A stretch of DNA of 64,000 bases from Chloracidobacterium sp. CP2_5A (lineage in GTDB: Bacteria > Acidobacteriota > Blastocatellia > Chloracidobacteriales > Chloracidobacteriaceae). Shown here in pieces: positions 8,419 through 17,115 of the stretch. The notes below the pieces were generated by a model that did not search any database, was not told where the DNA came from, and saw only the letters and a program-made list of their open reading frames with translations. Every line of letters starts with the position of its first letter. Within the stretch, counting starts at the first letter, position 1. The translations under genes and the position numbers were made by a program. The stretch is from assembly GCA_002254845.1 (NCBI GenBank), contig NKPT01000013.1, positions 1 to 64,000 on the forward strand, written 5' to 3'.

Positions 8419-9762
8419 TCACTTGCGCTCCTTGAACTGCTCGTAAAGCTCGGTGTGCCGACTCGTAAGCTGCGCCGGGCGACCGTCAATGAAGGCGTAT
8501 TTGACGCGCGTCCGGGGCTCGAGCAAGTCGCCGTCCGCCACCACGATGTTGGCCATTTTCCCGACTTCGAGCGATCCCAGCCGGTCGCTTATCCCCAGCG
8601 CCTCCGCCGGCGAAAGCGTCACGGCGCGCAACGCTTCCCTTGGGTCAAGCCCAAACGCGGCCGCCATCCCGGCGTGATAGGGCAAGTCGCGCACGTGCGC
8701 GCCATTATCGCCGGTCGAAATGCAGAACTTCACGCCGGCCCGGTGAAGCTTGGCGGCGTTTTCATAGAGCATGTCGTAGGGGTCGTCCTCGCGGCTGGGC
8801 AGGTCAAGCACGCCCGTGAGGATGACCGGGACGCCCTTAGCCTTGAGTTCGGCGGCGCAGGCGGAAGCTTCATTCCCGCCGACGATGATTGGGCGAATGC
8901 CCATGTCTTCGGCAAAGGCCAGCGCGGCGCGAATGTCCTGCGCCCGATCGGCCCGGAAGAAAGCCGGCGTCTCGCCGCGCAGCGTTGGCAACAGACTTTC
9001 GTAAACGACATTCGTGGCCGGACGCGGAATCTTTGGGTCGGCGGCGGCGGCTTCCTTGGCGCGCGCGTAATCGGTCGCCTCGCGCATCACTTGGCGCAAC
9101 TCCTCGACGCGCCGGTTGCGCGTCGCGATGGCCTCGGCGAGGTTTGAGGGCGGCGGCTGGCGAAACGCCGCGAACGGCCCGCCGCCGCCCAGATTGAGGC
9201 GCGGAAAGTTAATGACAAGGCCCAGCGACGGGACCACGGCCATTTCCTGCGGCGACGTGCCATACAGGTTGATGAGCGTCGCCTGTCCGCAAATCACGCC
9301 GCCGTCGGGCATGGTCGCCACCGTTGTGATGCCGTTGTAGCGGGTCACGCGGACGTGCGCGCTGTGCGGATTGATCGCCACCAGCGCCCGCGCGTTGGGG
9401 TTGTAATCGCCTACCTCGCCTTGATCCACCGTCGCCGCGACGGCTGGAATTTCAACCAGGCCGAGCGAAGTCGCGGCGTCAATCATGCCCGGGTAGACGG
9501 TCAGACCCTTGCCGTCAATGACCTGCGCGCCGCTCGGAATCGCCGCCGTTGGCCCGATGGCGGCAATTTTGCCGTCCCGGATGACAATCGTGCCGCGCTC
9601 GATAACGTCGCCGCTGACCGGGACCAGCCGCGCGTCCCGAATGGCGACCGTCGCCCGCGGGGCGATGTCTAGCTTCTGCTGCCCCAGGGCGACCGAAGCC
9701 AGCGCGCCAAGCGCGAGCGTTCCTAAAGCTTTAGGCAGCTGAGCCAACCAATCTCCGCGCAT
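8419..9762 (-). CDS. secreted amidohydrolase-family protein with degenerate metal site
   Basis: 447 residues, with a signal peptide (LPKALGTLALGALASVALGQ) and the urease-superfamily amidohydrolase fold: an N-terminal beta-sandwich (VAIRDARLVPV, GTIVIRDGKIAAIGP), the TIM-barrel, and a closing strand (LGSLEVGKMANIVVADGDLLE). The first metal motif, normally HxH after GxxD, reads GMIDAATSLG and has no His. A later ligand region reads PAFFRAD rather than a His. A C-terminal NGAH is present, but the binuclear site is not intact, so catalysis is doubtful. ATG 9762 lies 4 bases after the stop of the next gene upstream, which implies co-translation. Function unknown; possibly a partner of the intact neighbour. 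Confidence 0.75.
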   Translation of the reverse strand: MRGDWLAQLPKALGTLALGALASVALGQQKLDIAPRATVAIRDARLVPVSGDVIERGTIVIRDGKIAAIGPTAAIPSGAQVIDGKGLTVYPGMIDAATSLGLVEIPAVAATVDQGEVGDYNPNARALVAINPHSAHVRVTRYNGITTVATMPDGGVICGQATLINLYGTSPQEMAVVPSLGLVINFPRLNLGGGGPFAAFRQPPPSNLAEAIATRNRRVEELRQVMREATDYARAKEAAAADPKIPRPATNVVYESLLPTLRGETPAFFRADRAQDIRAALAFAEDMGIRPIIVGGNEASACAAELKAKGVPVILTGVLDLPSREDDPYDMLYENAAKLHRAGVKFCISTGDNGAHVRDLPYHAGMAAAFGLDPREALRAVTLSPAEALGISDRLGSLEVGKMANIVVADGDLLEPRTRVKYAFIDGRPAQLTSRHTELYEQFKERK

Positions 9763-9766
9763 TCGC

Positions 9767-11188
9767 TTACTCCTTCGTGATCTGCATGCAGTTGTCGCCG
9801 GCACGGTAAGCCGGCCGCCGTCGCGCCGGAAGCGGCGGCGGCGCGCCGCCGCCCTGCGGGCGGTTGACTTCGGCGGCTTCAAGCTCGGCGCGCTCCTTCG
9901 CCAGCGCCTCGCGCTGCGCCAAGTCAGCCTGGCGGTCGAAGAAGACCTCTCCATCCACGAAGGTCGTCTCGACCCGCGCATACACGCTCAGCGGGTGCGC
10001 CGTCCAAATCGCCAAATCCGCATCCTTGCCGACTTCCAGCGAGCCAACGCGCTGATCAATCCCAAGCTGAATCGCCGGATTGATGGTGATGAGCCGCAGG
10101 GCTTCGGTTTCGGTCAAATCGCCATATTTCATCACCCGCGCCGCTTCCATATTGAGCCGGCGCGCGCGGCCGTCGTCATCGGAGTTGAGCGAGACAACGA
10201 CGCCAGCGCGCGTCATCAGCGCCGCGTCATGCGGAATCGCGTCGTAGGCTTCGACCTTGTACGACCAGAAGTCCGCAAAGGCCGACGCGCCCGCGCCGTG
10301 CTTGGCAATCTCGCGCGCGATTTTGTAGCCCTCCAGCACGTGCTGAAGCGTCCGCACCCGAAAGCCAAACTCTTCCGCCAGGCTCATCAGCATGAGGATT
10401 TCCTCGGCGCGGTAGCAGTGCGCATGGACGTGCCGCTTGCCTTCCAACACCTCAACGAGCGGCTCAAGCTGCAAGTCGCGCTTGGGCGGCGGGACGTTTT
10501 CGCCCCGCGCCTTGGCGGCCGCGTAGTCGTCCTGCTGCCGCTTGTAGTCCCGCGCCCGCACAAAGGCGTCCCGGATGGTTTCCTCGACGCCCATGCGCGA
10601 GTTGGGGTAACGCTGCGTCTGGCCTGGGAAGCGGAAGTTCGACCGCTTGGGATTCTCGCCCAGCGCGAACTTGATGCCAGGCGGAGCGTCGGGGAAAAGA
10701 AACTCCTCGATGGGGCGGCCGTACTTGATTTTGACGACTTGGTTCTGCCCGCCAATGGCGTTAGCCGACCCGTGCAGCAGGTTGAGCGTCGTCACGCCTC
10801 CGGCCAGGGCGCGGTACAGATCAACGTCGTTCGGGTTGAGCACGTCGCGGATGCGGCACATCGAAGTCACCGATAGCGAGCCTTCATTGACGGCGTCGAG
10901 CATTGAGTGCGAGTGACAGTCAACGATGCCGGGCAGGACGTACTTGCCCGTGGCGTCAATGACGCGCGCGCCGTCGGGCGCGGAAAGCCCCTTGCCGATT
11001 TTGGCGATCTTGCCGTTTTCAATCAGCAGGTCGCTGTTGTCGAGCGCGCCTTTTGTGACGGTGAGCAGCGTCGCGTTCTTGATAAGCGTCGCTTTGGATT
11101 TCTGCTGCGCCCGCAGCCCGGTCGGGCAAGCGACTGTCGCCGCGACCACCGCCAGCGTCAAGCGCCACAGGGCTAACCGAGATTTCAT
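9767..11188 (-). CDS. secreted metal-dependent amidohydrolase
   Basis: 473 residues with a signal peptide ending near LRAQQ. This is the catalytically intact member of the trio: GIVDCHSHSML gives the HxH pair, VHAHCYRAEEI and TLQHVLEG supply further His ligands, and SLNSDDD supplies the usual late Asp. The family includes imidazolonepropionase-like and prolidase-like enzymes that hydrolyse amide or ring C-N bonds; the substrate is not evident. An extra Gln/Asn/Pro-rich tail (about residues 425-473) ends with a Cys-containing segment. It is flanked on both sides by same-strand paralogues (gap of 117 bases upstream and 4 downstream). Confidence 0.8.
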   Translation of the reverse strand: MKSRLALWRLTLAVVAATVACPTGLRAQQKSKATLIKNATLLTVTKGALDNSDLLIENGKIAKIGKGLSAPDGARVIDATGKYVLPGIVDCHSHSMLDAVNEGSLSVTSMCRIRDVLNPNDVDLYRALAGGVTTLNLLHGSANAIGGQNQVVKIKYGRPIEEFLFPDAPPGIKFALGENPKRSNFRFPGQTQRYPNSRMGVEETIRDAFVRARDYKRQQDDYAAAKARGENVPPPKRDLQLEPLVEVLEGKRHVHAHCYRAEEILMLMSLAEEFGFRVRTLQHVLEGYKIAREIAKHGAGASAFADFWSYKVEAYDAIPHDAALMTRAGVVVSLNSDDDGRARRLNMEAARVMKYGDLTETEALRLITINPAIQLGIDQRVGSLEVGKDADLAIWTAHPLSVYARVETTFVDGEVFFDRQADLAQREALAKERAELEAAEVNRPQGGGAPPPLPARRRPAYRAGDNCMQITKE

Positions 11189-11305
11189 CGCTTCCGAGGC
11201 TCCTTCTTGCCAACAAGCCGCGCCATTGCTGGAAGGGGGGGGCGCGGCGAAAACTGATTCTTTAACTGACTTCTTTGGGGCGGCTCGCTCCGGAAAAGGC
11301 GGCTT

Positions 11306-13315
11306 TCACTGAGGGCGCGTCCCGGTGAAGGGGGCCGTTCCCTGAGGCGAGGTCACTGAACCCTCAAGGCTGTTGCCGTTGCCGACGCCGCTCACCTGAA
11401 GCTCGACGCTGCGGCCGCCAAAGTCAACCCGCGCCGCGGCTTCCATCCGATTGCCCGTTACCTTGCCGCCCCTGAGTTCCGCGCTGCCGAGCGGCCCGAG
11501 CGCGAGCGTGCCGCTCAGGTCGGATCCGCTCTGCTGAAGCGTCAGCGTTGCGGGCAAGCTCTGCGGGCCGAATGACACGACGATGTTCCATGTCCCGGTA
11601 AAATCAAAAGCGACGGCCGCCCCGTTCCCGTCGGTTGCCGCGCCCGCCGCCGCCGGCGGCGTTGTCCCGCGCTTGAAGACCAGCTCCGGTTCAGCGCGGC
11701 CGTCCGCCATAAAGCTGCCGCGGAGTTCATCGCTGCTGTATTTGCCAATGAAAACGGCGGTTTTGGTTGCCCCGTCGCGCGGCAGGTCAGCGACGAAGCG
11801 GACGGTCGCGAGCGAGGCGTCTTCATCAAGACCCAGCCGCAGCTCGCGCAGCTCGATATCTTTGTCGCCGAGCTTGGCCTGCCCCTTGAGCTCGTTGTTT
11901 TCGCGGGTGAAGACGAGCTTGACGCCCTGGGCTTCCCACGCGCCGCTCAGCTCGATGGGCGTGACGCTCGAGCCGCGCAGGTTGATCATCGCGCCATCAA
12001 TGAAGACAAACGCCATCTTGCGCTTGGCGTCCAGAAGATCGCCCCGGACGGCGATGAGGTTGGCGACTTTGCCAACTTCGAGCGTGCCGAGCCGGTCGGC
12101 CAGCCCGAAGATTTCGGCCGGACGAAGCGTCAGCGCCCGAATGGCTTCATCGGCGGGCAGCCCCTGATCCACGGCTTTCTTGACGTTTGAAATGGCTTCC
12201 GCCGGCGCGAGACCGCCGGTTTGGAAGGCGAAGGGAATGCCCGCCCGATGCAAGGTCGCGGCCGTCCCAAGCGCCGCCACGCGCGCCCGCAGAAGCGAGA
12301 GCGGCTCTGGGTCGGCTTCCGGCGCAAAGGCCGTGTTGCGCTTCGGGAAGTTGAGCGACAGGAGCGCCGTCGCCTTGGCCGCCTTGAGGCGGTCAGCGAC
12401 TTTTTCAGCCTCGCGCGCGCCCGCGATGATGGGACGCAGGTTGAATTCCTGAGCGAAGTCGAGCGCGCGAATGATCTCGCGCTCGCTATCCGCGTGAAAA
12501 ACCACCGGCAGATCGCGGCTGAGCGCCGGGAGCAACGCTTCAAGCGAAGGGTCGTCGGTCGGGCGCTTCATGCCGCGCGGGTTGGCGCGATAGGCTGTCC
12601 AGTGCGCCTGGTACTGCTGGGCGTCAAGAAACGCCTGCCGCGTCATCGAGAAAACGCCCATCAGCGAATTGGGGTAGCCGCTGCCGGAGACCACGCGGAA
12701 CGCGATGTGGAGCGCCGCGGGCGTTCGAATCACCAGGTCGCGCGGACTCTCGCCCGCCAAGGCGATGACGGCCGAGCGTCCCATCACGATGCCGTCGCGC
12801 GGCACCGTCAGCGCCGTCGTGAAGCCAGCCTGCCGCGCCGGCTCCAGTCCATCGCCGTTTGGGCGAACCAGCTCGGCGGCGAGCAGTTCCGGCCGAAAGC
12901 CGTCCGGACGAGTCGAATTGACGAGGCCGCCGACAGGCGCGACGGGCGGCGGCGCGCCCGGCGTGGCGCGGGCGATGCCGGTTGGCGGCCCGGCCGGCGC
13001 GGCGGCAGCCTGAAAGCCAATGTGGCTCGCGGCGTCCATCAGCCCCGGATACACGGTTAGACCTGCGCCATCCAGCTGGCGCGCGTCGGCCGGCGGCTTG
13101 ACATCCGCGCCGACGGCGACGATGAGACCGTCGCGGATGACGATGGTTCCGCGCTCGATGGGCGCGCCGGATACCGGAACGAGGCGGGCGTTGACGATGG
13201 CGTAGGCGCGCGGTCGCGCCACATCGCCTGGTCGCTCGGACTGGGCGAGCGTCGGCATGCGCAGCGCGCCGCCGAGCAGCAAGCAGAGCAAGACGGAAAC
13301 GGTAGATTTGAGCAT
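11306..13315 (-). CDS. secreted amidohydrolase-like protein with C-terminal beta-sandwich domains
   Basis: 669 residues with a signal peptide (VSVLLCLLLGGALRMPTLAQ). Residues about 35-440 have the amidohydrolase fold: AYAIVNARLVPVSG, GTIVIRDGLIVAVG and LGTLEVGKVANLIAV. The HxH site reads GLMDAASHIGF, so one His is lost, although FHAD is kept at the second His position. Residues about 450-669 are two similar beta-rich repeats: a segment with LSGAWEAQGVKLVFTR, then FTGTWNIVVSFGP with SGSDLSGTLALGPLGSAELRGG. This resembles the small lipocalin-like or beta-barrel tails seen in secreted proteins. It is the first gene of the cluster, so it may set its transcription. Substrate unknown. Confidence 0.75.
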   Translation of the reverse strand: MLKSTVSVLLCLLLGGALRMPTLAQSERPGDVARPRAYAIVNARLVPVSGAPIERGTIVIRDGLIVAVGADVKPPADARQLDGAGLTVYPGLMDAASHIGFQAAAAPAGPPTGIARATPGAPPPVAPVGGLVNSTRPDGFRPELLAAELVRPNGDGLEPARQAGFTTALTVPRDGIVMGRSAVIALAGESPRDLVIRTPAALHIAFRVVSGSGYPNSLMGVFSMTRQAFLDAQQYQAHWTAYRANPRGMKRPTDDPSLEALLPALSRDLPVVFHADSEREIIRALDFAQEFNLRPIIAGAREAEKVADRLKAAKATALLSLNFPKRNTAFAPEADPEPLSLLRARVAALGTAATLHRAGIPFAFQTGGLAPAEAISNVKKAVDQGLPADEAIRALTLRPAEIFGLADRLGTLEVGKVANLIAVRGDLLDAKRKMAFVFIDGAMINLRGSSVTPIELSGAWEAQGVKLVFTRENNELKGQAKLGDKDIELRELRLGLDEDASLATVRFVADLPRDGATKTAVFIGKYSSDELRGSFMADGRAEPELVFKRGTTPPAAAGAATDGNGAAVAFDFTGTWNIVVSFGPQSLPATLTLQQSGSDLSGTLALGPLGSAELRGGKVTGNRMEAAARVDFGGRSVELQVSGVGNGNSLEGSVTSPQGTAPFTGTRPQ

Positions 13316-13460
13316 CGAGCCTAATAATGTATCGAGCCTAAGGTAACGCGGGAGGGAATACGCCCTACACAGCCAAGCTTTAGCGCTCGTCGAATGACGA
13401 TTTTGAGAAGCGAAGGCGAGTATGGCGTAGGCGGCAGCGCGTGGCTAGATAAAAGACATT

Positions 13461-13490
13461 TCTTTACATCGCGTCTCTTCACATCGCGTC
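13461..13490. repeat. 15-bp tandem repeat between amidohydrolase cluster and efp
   Basis: TCTTTACATCGCGTC (13461-13475) is followed directly by TCTTCACATCGCGTC (13476-13490), with one mismatch. It is in the 261-base gap 13316-13576, which holds no gene. It could be a paired regulator site for the amidohydrolase cluster, about 150 bases upstream of its first start. Confidence 0.45.
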
Positions 13491-13576
13491 CGCGGACTTG
13501 CCCGCCGGTTTCCGGGAACGCGCCTAAACAGCCGCGCCCTGACCAACCGCGACGCGGCGGCGGGCCGGGCGCGGGA

Positions 13577-14149
13577 CTATGACTTTGCGCGGCGGGTGAA
13601 GTCGCCGGTTGTCGTGTCCACGACAATTCGCTCCCCAACCTCGATGTAGAGCGGCACTTTGACGCTTGCTCCGGTCGAAATTTTGGCTGGTTTCGTCACC
13701 TTGCCAGCGGCCGTGTCGCCGCGCGCGCCCGGCTCGGTCTCGACGACTTCGAACTCCAAAAACTGCGGCAGCTCGACGCTCGCCAAGTTGCCTTCGTAAA
13801 ACAGCGCCTTGAGTTGGGCGTTTTCCGTCAGGTACGGCTTTACGCTGTCCATCGCCGACGCGGGCAGGGCGTGCTGCTCATAGCTTTCCTGGTCGAGAAA
13901 GTAATACTCGCCGCCGGATTCGTAAAGAAACTGCACTTCGCGCTGATCAACGTCCGGCTCATCGAACTTGTCGCCGGACTTGAAGGTTTTTTCCAGGACG
14001 GCGTTGGTCAGGACATGCCGGACGCGCGTCCGAACCAGCGTCGCCGCGCCGCGCGCGGACGGGGTTTGCACCGTCCAGTCCAGAACCGCGTACGGCTCGC
14101 CGTCCACCAGAATGTGCGCGCCGCGCTTGAAGTCGGAAGTCGAAAGCAT
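13577..14149 (-). CDS. efp: elongation factor P, YeiP/EfpL-like
   Basis: 190 residues, the normal length for EF-P, which relieves ribosomes stalled at proline runs. All three domains are visible: KOW-like N-domain (LSTSDFKRGAHILVDGEPYAV), central OB domain (TFKSGDKFDEPDVDQREVQF, YYFLDQESYEQHAL), and C-terminal OB domain (TKPAKISTGASVKVPLYIE). The tip loop reads QTPSARGAATLVRTR. Canonical EF-P has PGKGQA with a modified Lys; this loop is longer and has Arg, like the YeiP/EfpL type (SPSSRGASTL in E. coli). No modifying enzyme gene (EpmA/B, EarP) is adjacent. AAGGAG lies upstream of ATG 14149. A longer in-frame start overlapping the SDR gene lacks homology and is rejected. Confidence 0.9.
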   Translation of the reverse strand: MLSTSDFKRGAHILVDGEPYAVLDWTVQTPSARGAATLVRTRVRHVLTNAVLEKTFKSGDKFDEPDVDQREVQFLYESGGEYYFLDQESYEQHALPASAMDSVKPYLTENAQLKALFYEGNLASVELPQFLEFEVVETEPGARGDTAAGKVTKPAKISTGASVKVPLYIEVGERIVVDTTTGDFTRRAKS

Positions 14150-14166
14150 AGATGCGCTCCTTCGGA

Positions 14167-15009
14167 TTATGAAGCGTCGTAGTCGAGCGCGCGCGCCCAG
14201 GCCTCGTGCTTGGCCAACTCGTCCAGTTGACTTTCCAGTTTGGCGCGAATGAGGTCCACGGCGCGATTGCCCATCGCTAGGCGCAGCGGCGGGTTGTCGA
14301 GCTCGACTAACTCGATCATCGCCTGCGCTGCCTTGACCGGATCGCCGGCCTGTTTGCCGTCGGCCTGCGCGAAGTACCGGCGCATCGCGCCGGCCGTGGC
14401 GGCGTAGTCCGGGATGACCGGCGCGACCGCCAACGAGCGTCCGGCGAAGTCCGTCCGAAACGGCCCCGGCTCGATGATGACGACCTTGACGCCGAACGGC
14501 GCGACTTCCTTCGCCACGGCTTCGGAAACGGCTTCGAGCGCGAACTTGCTCGCGCAGTAGAGCCCCAGCCCCGGATTGGCGATGACGCCGGCAATCGAGG
14601 ACAGATTCAAGATCCACCCGCGGCGGCGCGCGCGCAGGCGCGGCAGGAATGCCCGCATCACGGCCAGCGCGCCGAAGAAGTTGACTTCCATCTGACGGCG
14701 AATTTGCTCGTCCGTGACTTCCTCAATGGCGCCGGCTGTCCCGTAACCGGCGTTGTTGACGACGACATCCACGTGGCCGAGCCGCTCGATGACCTGCTCG
14801 GCCAGCGGCGCGATCGTGTGCGGCTCGGTCAGGTCGAGGCGGAAAGCGTGGGCGCGTCCGGGCGCGAGCGCCTCAAAGGCCGCGCAATCCTCTGGGCGGC
14901 GGGCCGTGCCCGCGACAAGGCGCCCTTGTTGAAGCAGCATCTTGGCCAGCTCTAGCCCAAAGCCCGTTGAAACGCCGGTGATGAACCAATTCCGCGGTGA
15001 ATCGCTCAT
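14167..15009 (-). CDS. short-chain dehydrogenase/reductase
   Basis: 280 residues. A classical SDR: cofactor motif TGVSTGFG at about residue 11, NNAG at about 90, and catalytic LNLSS with YCASK near 157. The C-terminal extension (VDLIRAKLESQLDELAKHEAW) is of the type found in SDRs annotated as oxidoreductases with the GxSxGxG motif. An Arg after the second strand (TARRPED) suggests NADP(H) preference. The substrate is unknown. It is 17 bases upstream of efp on the same strand, so the two are probably co-transcribed. The start at ATG 15009 was chosen because the fold begins eight residues later; the long in-frame extension upstream overlaps the next gene. Confidence 0.85.
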   Translation of the reverse strand: MSDSPRNWFITGVSTGFGLELAKMLLQQGRLVAGTARRPEDCAAFEALAPGRAHAFRLDLTEPHTIAPLAEQVIERLGHVDVVVNNAGYGTAGAIEEVTDEQIRRQMEVNFFGALAVMRAFLPRLRARRRGWILNLSSIAGVIANPGLGLYCASKFALEAVSEAVAKEVAPFGVKVVIIEPGPFRTDFAGRSLAVAPVIPDYAATAGAMRRYFAQADGKQAGDPVKAAQAMIELVELDNPPLRLAMGNRAVDLIRAKLESQLDELAKHEAWARALDYDAS

Positions 15010-15074
15010 ACGGTTGTCGCTCCTTGCCGCTCCCGATCGATGCGGGAAGCGGCCGAGCGAGTATATGCGGCGCT

Positions 15075-15533
15075 TTATCGCTTTTGGCAACCAAACTGCA
15101 CGAGCGCCGCCAAGCTCAGACCGCCGTGGAGCGTCCAGGCGAGCGTCCGCAGCCAGTTCGTGTGCACCAATCGCTCCAGCGTCGCTTGGTCGAAGCCCTG
15201 CGCCAGCCGGTCGTGACAGGGAATCGAGACAAGCGCCGTAACGCCAAACGCCGCGAGAACGCAGGCCACGCCGCCCCACAGCGCCCAGCGCGAAACGCCG
15301 TCCGGCGGCTGAAACGCCAGCCAAGCGGCAGCAACGCCTTCCGCCAGCATTGGCAGCGCCACGACCGGGAATATCCCCGCGACATGCCGGTGGTGGTAAT
15401 CGGCGAAGCTTTCCGCGCCGACATAGCGCAGCAACGGATAGTGAACGCGCTGCACCAGCCAGATGACGCCGGTCATGTAGAGCGCGGCCGCCGCGTTGAG
15501 ACTCAGGGCCCACCACGCCAGACTACTGACCAC
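15075..15533 (-). CDS. four-helix membrane protein of unknown function
   Basis: About 152 residues with four hydrophobic spans (SLAWWALSLNAAAALYMTGVI; VALPMLAEGVAAAWLAF; WALWGGVACVLAAFGVTALV; TLAWTLHGGLSLAALVQF). Conserved-looking polar residues lie between the spans: VHYPLLRYVG, DYHHRHVAG, PCHDRLAQGFD, HTNWLRTLAWT. The pattern resembles DUF1772-like membrane proteins, but I am not certain. GTG 15533 has GGAGGG 7 bases upstream and is a better start than the TTG at 15569. It is divergent from gap. Confidence 0.65.
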   Translation of the reverse strand: MVSSLAWWALSLNAAAALYMTGVIWLVQRVHYPLLRYVGAESFADYHHRHVAGIFPVVALPMLAEGVAAAWLAFQPPDGVSRWALWGGVACVLAAFGVTALVSIPCHDRLAQGFDQATLERLVHTNWLRTLAWTLHGGLSLAALVQFGCQKR

Positions 15534-15675
15534 GCGCCGTCCCTCCGCGCTGCGCGGACGCCGCGGCAAGCGACGGGCCGCGTCCGGCGTTATGATGTGT
15601 ATGATGCGTTAGTTTCGTCACGTACTCGATTCCTTTCTTCCAAACCTTTCACCCCTTTCCCACACGGAGGCGCTT

Positions 15676-16689
15676 ATGGCAGTCAAAGTCGGCATCAACG
15701 GGTTCGGCCGCATCGGTCGCAACATTCTTCGGACGGCGCTTGGCCACCGCGATATAGAGTTTGTCGCCGTCAATGACCTGACGGATTCCAAAACCCTGGC
15801 GCATTTGCTCAAGTACGACTCCATTCTCGGCAACCTGACCGGCCACGCGGTCGCCGCGCCGGATGAAGACGCCATTACGGTGGACGGACATCCGATTCGC
15901 GTGTTCAAGGCGCGCAGCCCCGCCGAAGTTGACTGGGCTGCAACGGGCGCGCAAATCGTCGTCGAGTCCACGGGCTTGTTTACCAACAAGGACAAGGCCG
16001 TTGGGCATCTGCGCGACACGGTCAAGAAAGTCATCATTTCCGCGCCGGCCAAAAACGAGGACCTGACCATCGTGTTGGGCGTCAATGAGTCCGCCTACGA
16101 CCCGGCGCGCCATCACGTCGTCTCGAACGCTTCCTGCACAACTAACTGCCTGGCGCCGGTGGCGAAGGTGATTCATCAGGCGTTTGGTATCGAAAAAGCC
16201 ATCATGACGACCGTACACAGCTACACGAACGACCAGCGGATTCTCGATTTGCCGCACGACGACCTGCGCCGGGCGCGGGCGGCGGCGCTCTCGATGATTC
16301 CGACCAAGACGGGGGCGGCGCAGGCGGTCGAGCTGGTCATGCCGGAACTCAAGGGCAAGTTTGACGGCATCGCCGTGCGCGTCCCGACGCCGAACGTCTC
16401 GCTCGTGGACGTCACCTTCGAGGTGGCGAAGGCGACCGACAAAGCTGGCGTCAACGCGGCGCTGCGCGAGGCGGCGGACGGGGCGCTCAAGGGGATTCTG
16501 GGCTACTCCGAGGAGCCGCTGGTCTCGATTGATTATCGCGGCGACGACCGCTCGTCCATCGTGGACGGCTCGTTTACGCGCGTCATCGGCGGGCATCTGG
16601 TCAAGGTTCTCGCGTGGTACGACAACGAATGGGGCTATAGCTGCCGCGTGCGCGACCTCATCAAGTTCCTGACGGAAAAAGGCATTTGA
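15676..16689 (+). CDS. gap: glyceraldehyde-3-phosphate dehydrogenase, type I
   Basis: 337 residues, normal length. NAD-binding start [12 protein letters not shown]; catalytic Cys in [12 protein letters not shown] at about residue 154; the partner His in [11 protein letters not shown]-terminal [12 protein letters not shown]. It oxidises glyceraldehyde-3-phosphate with phosphate and NAD(P)+ in glycolysis, or runs the reverse step in gluconeogenesis. ATG 15676 has GGAGG 7 bases upstream. No pgk or tpi is adjacent, so it is a stand-alone transcription unit here. Confidence 0.97.
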   Translation: MAVKVGINGFGRIGRNILRTALGHRDIEFVAVNDLTDSKTLAHLLKYDSILGNLTGHAVAAPDEDAITVDGHPIRVFKARSPAEVDWAATGAQIVVESTGLFTNKDKAVGHLRDTVKKVIISAPAKNEDLTIVLGVNESAYDPARHHVVSNASCTTNCLAPVAKVIHQAFGIEKAIMTTVHSYTNDQRILDLPHDDLRRARAAALSMIPTKTGAAQAVELVMPELKGKFDGIAVRVPTPNVSLVDVTFEVAKATDKAGVNAALREAADGALKGILGYSEEPLVSIDYRGDDRSSIVDGSFTRVIGGHLVKVLAWYDNEWGYSCRVRDLIKFLTEKGI

Positions 16690-16700
16690 AAATGTAAGGA

Positions 16701-16754
16701 CGGAGAACGCAGGGCGCGAGACAGGCCGCTCAGGCTCAAGTCTTCCGTTCTCCG
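16701..16754 (+). terminator. long-loop inverted repeat after gap
   Basis: CGGAGAACG (16701-16709) and CGTTCTCCG (16746-16754) pair perfectly, 12 bases after the gap stop. The loop is 36 bases and no T run follows, so this is a weak terminator candidate. Confidence 0.3.
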
Positions 16755-16879
16755 GTTCTGAAGCGTCTGATTCTGAAGCCTCTGAAGCGGCGGCGGGCGC
16801 TCTTGCCGCAGAGCTGCATTCCCGCGACGGGCGAGGGTCCGCGTCGTCGGGGCGCGCTCGCCTGTCGCTAGGCATTAAG

Positions 16880-16911
16880 CCGGCTTGCGGGGACTGCGGG
16901 CGGCAAGCCGG
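16880..16911. repeat. inverted repeat in the gap-aat intergenic region
   Basis: CCGGCTTGC (16880-16888) pairs with GCAAGCCGG (16903-16911) over a 14-base loop. It lies in the 426-base gap 16690-17115, which has no gene. It could be a cruciform, an operator for aat, or a transcript hairpin. Confidence 0.3.
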
Positions 16912-17115
16912 AGCGTCGCGACTGACCTTGGATAGCGGAAGCGGTCGGTCGTCGCGGTCGGCCCGGCCCTGGCTTGCCTATCCGCCGGGGGCTCAGCCCG
17001 CGCGCCGCGCATTGGGCTTGACCGCAACTTGCAGTATCATTTCGGCAATCTCCCGGTCTTTTTCCTGACCCTGCGCCCAAGACTGTCATGCCGCCCCACG
17101 CAGGCAACGCTCGCT

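Noticed and set aside
15649-16875. Minus-strand open frame (408 codons) opposite gap
   Set aside because: gap is unmistakable; the antisense product is charged and featureless, a common effect of high GC.
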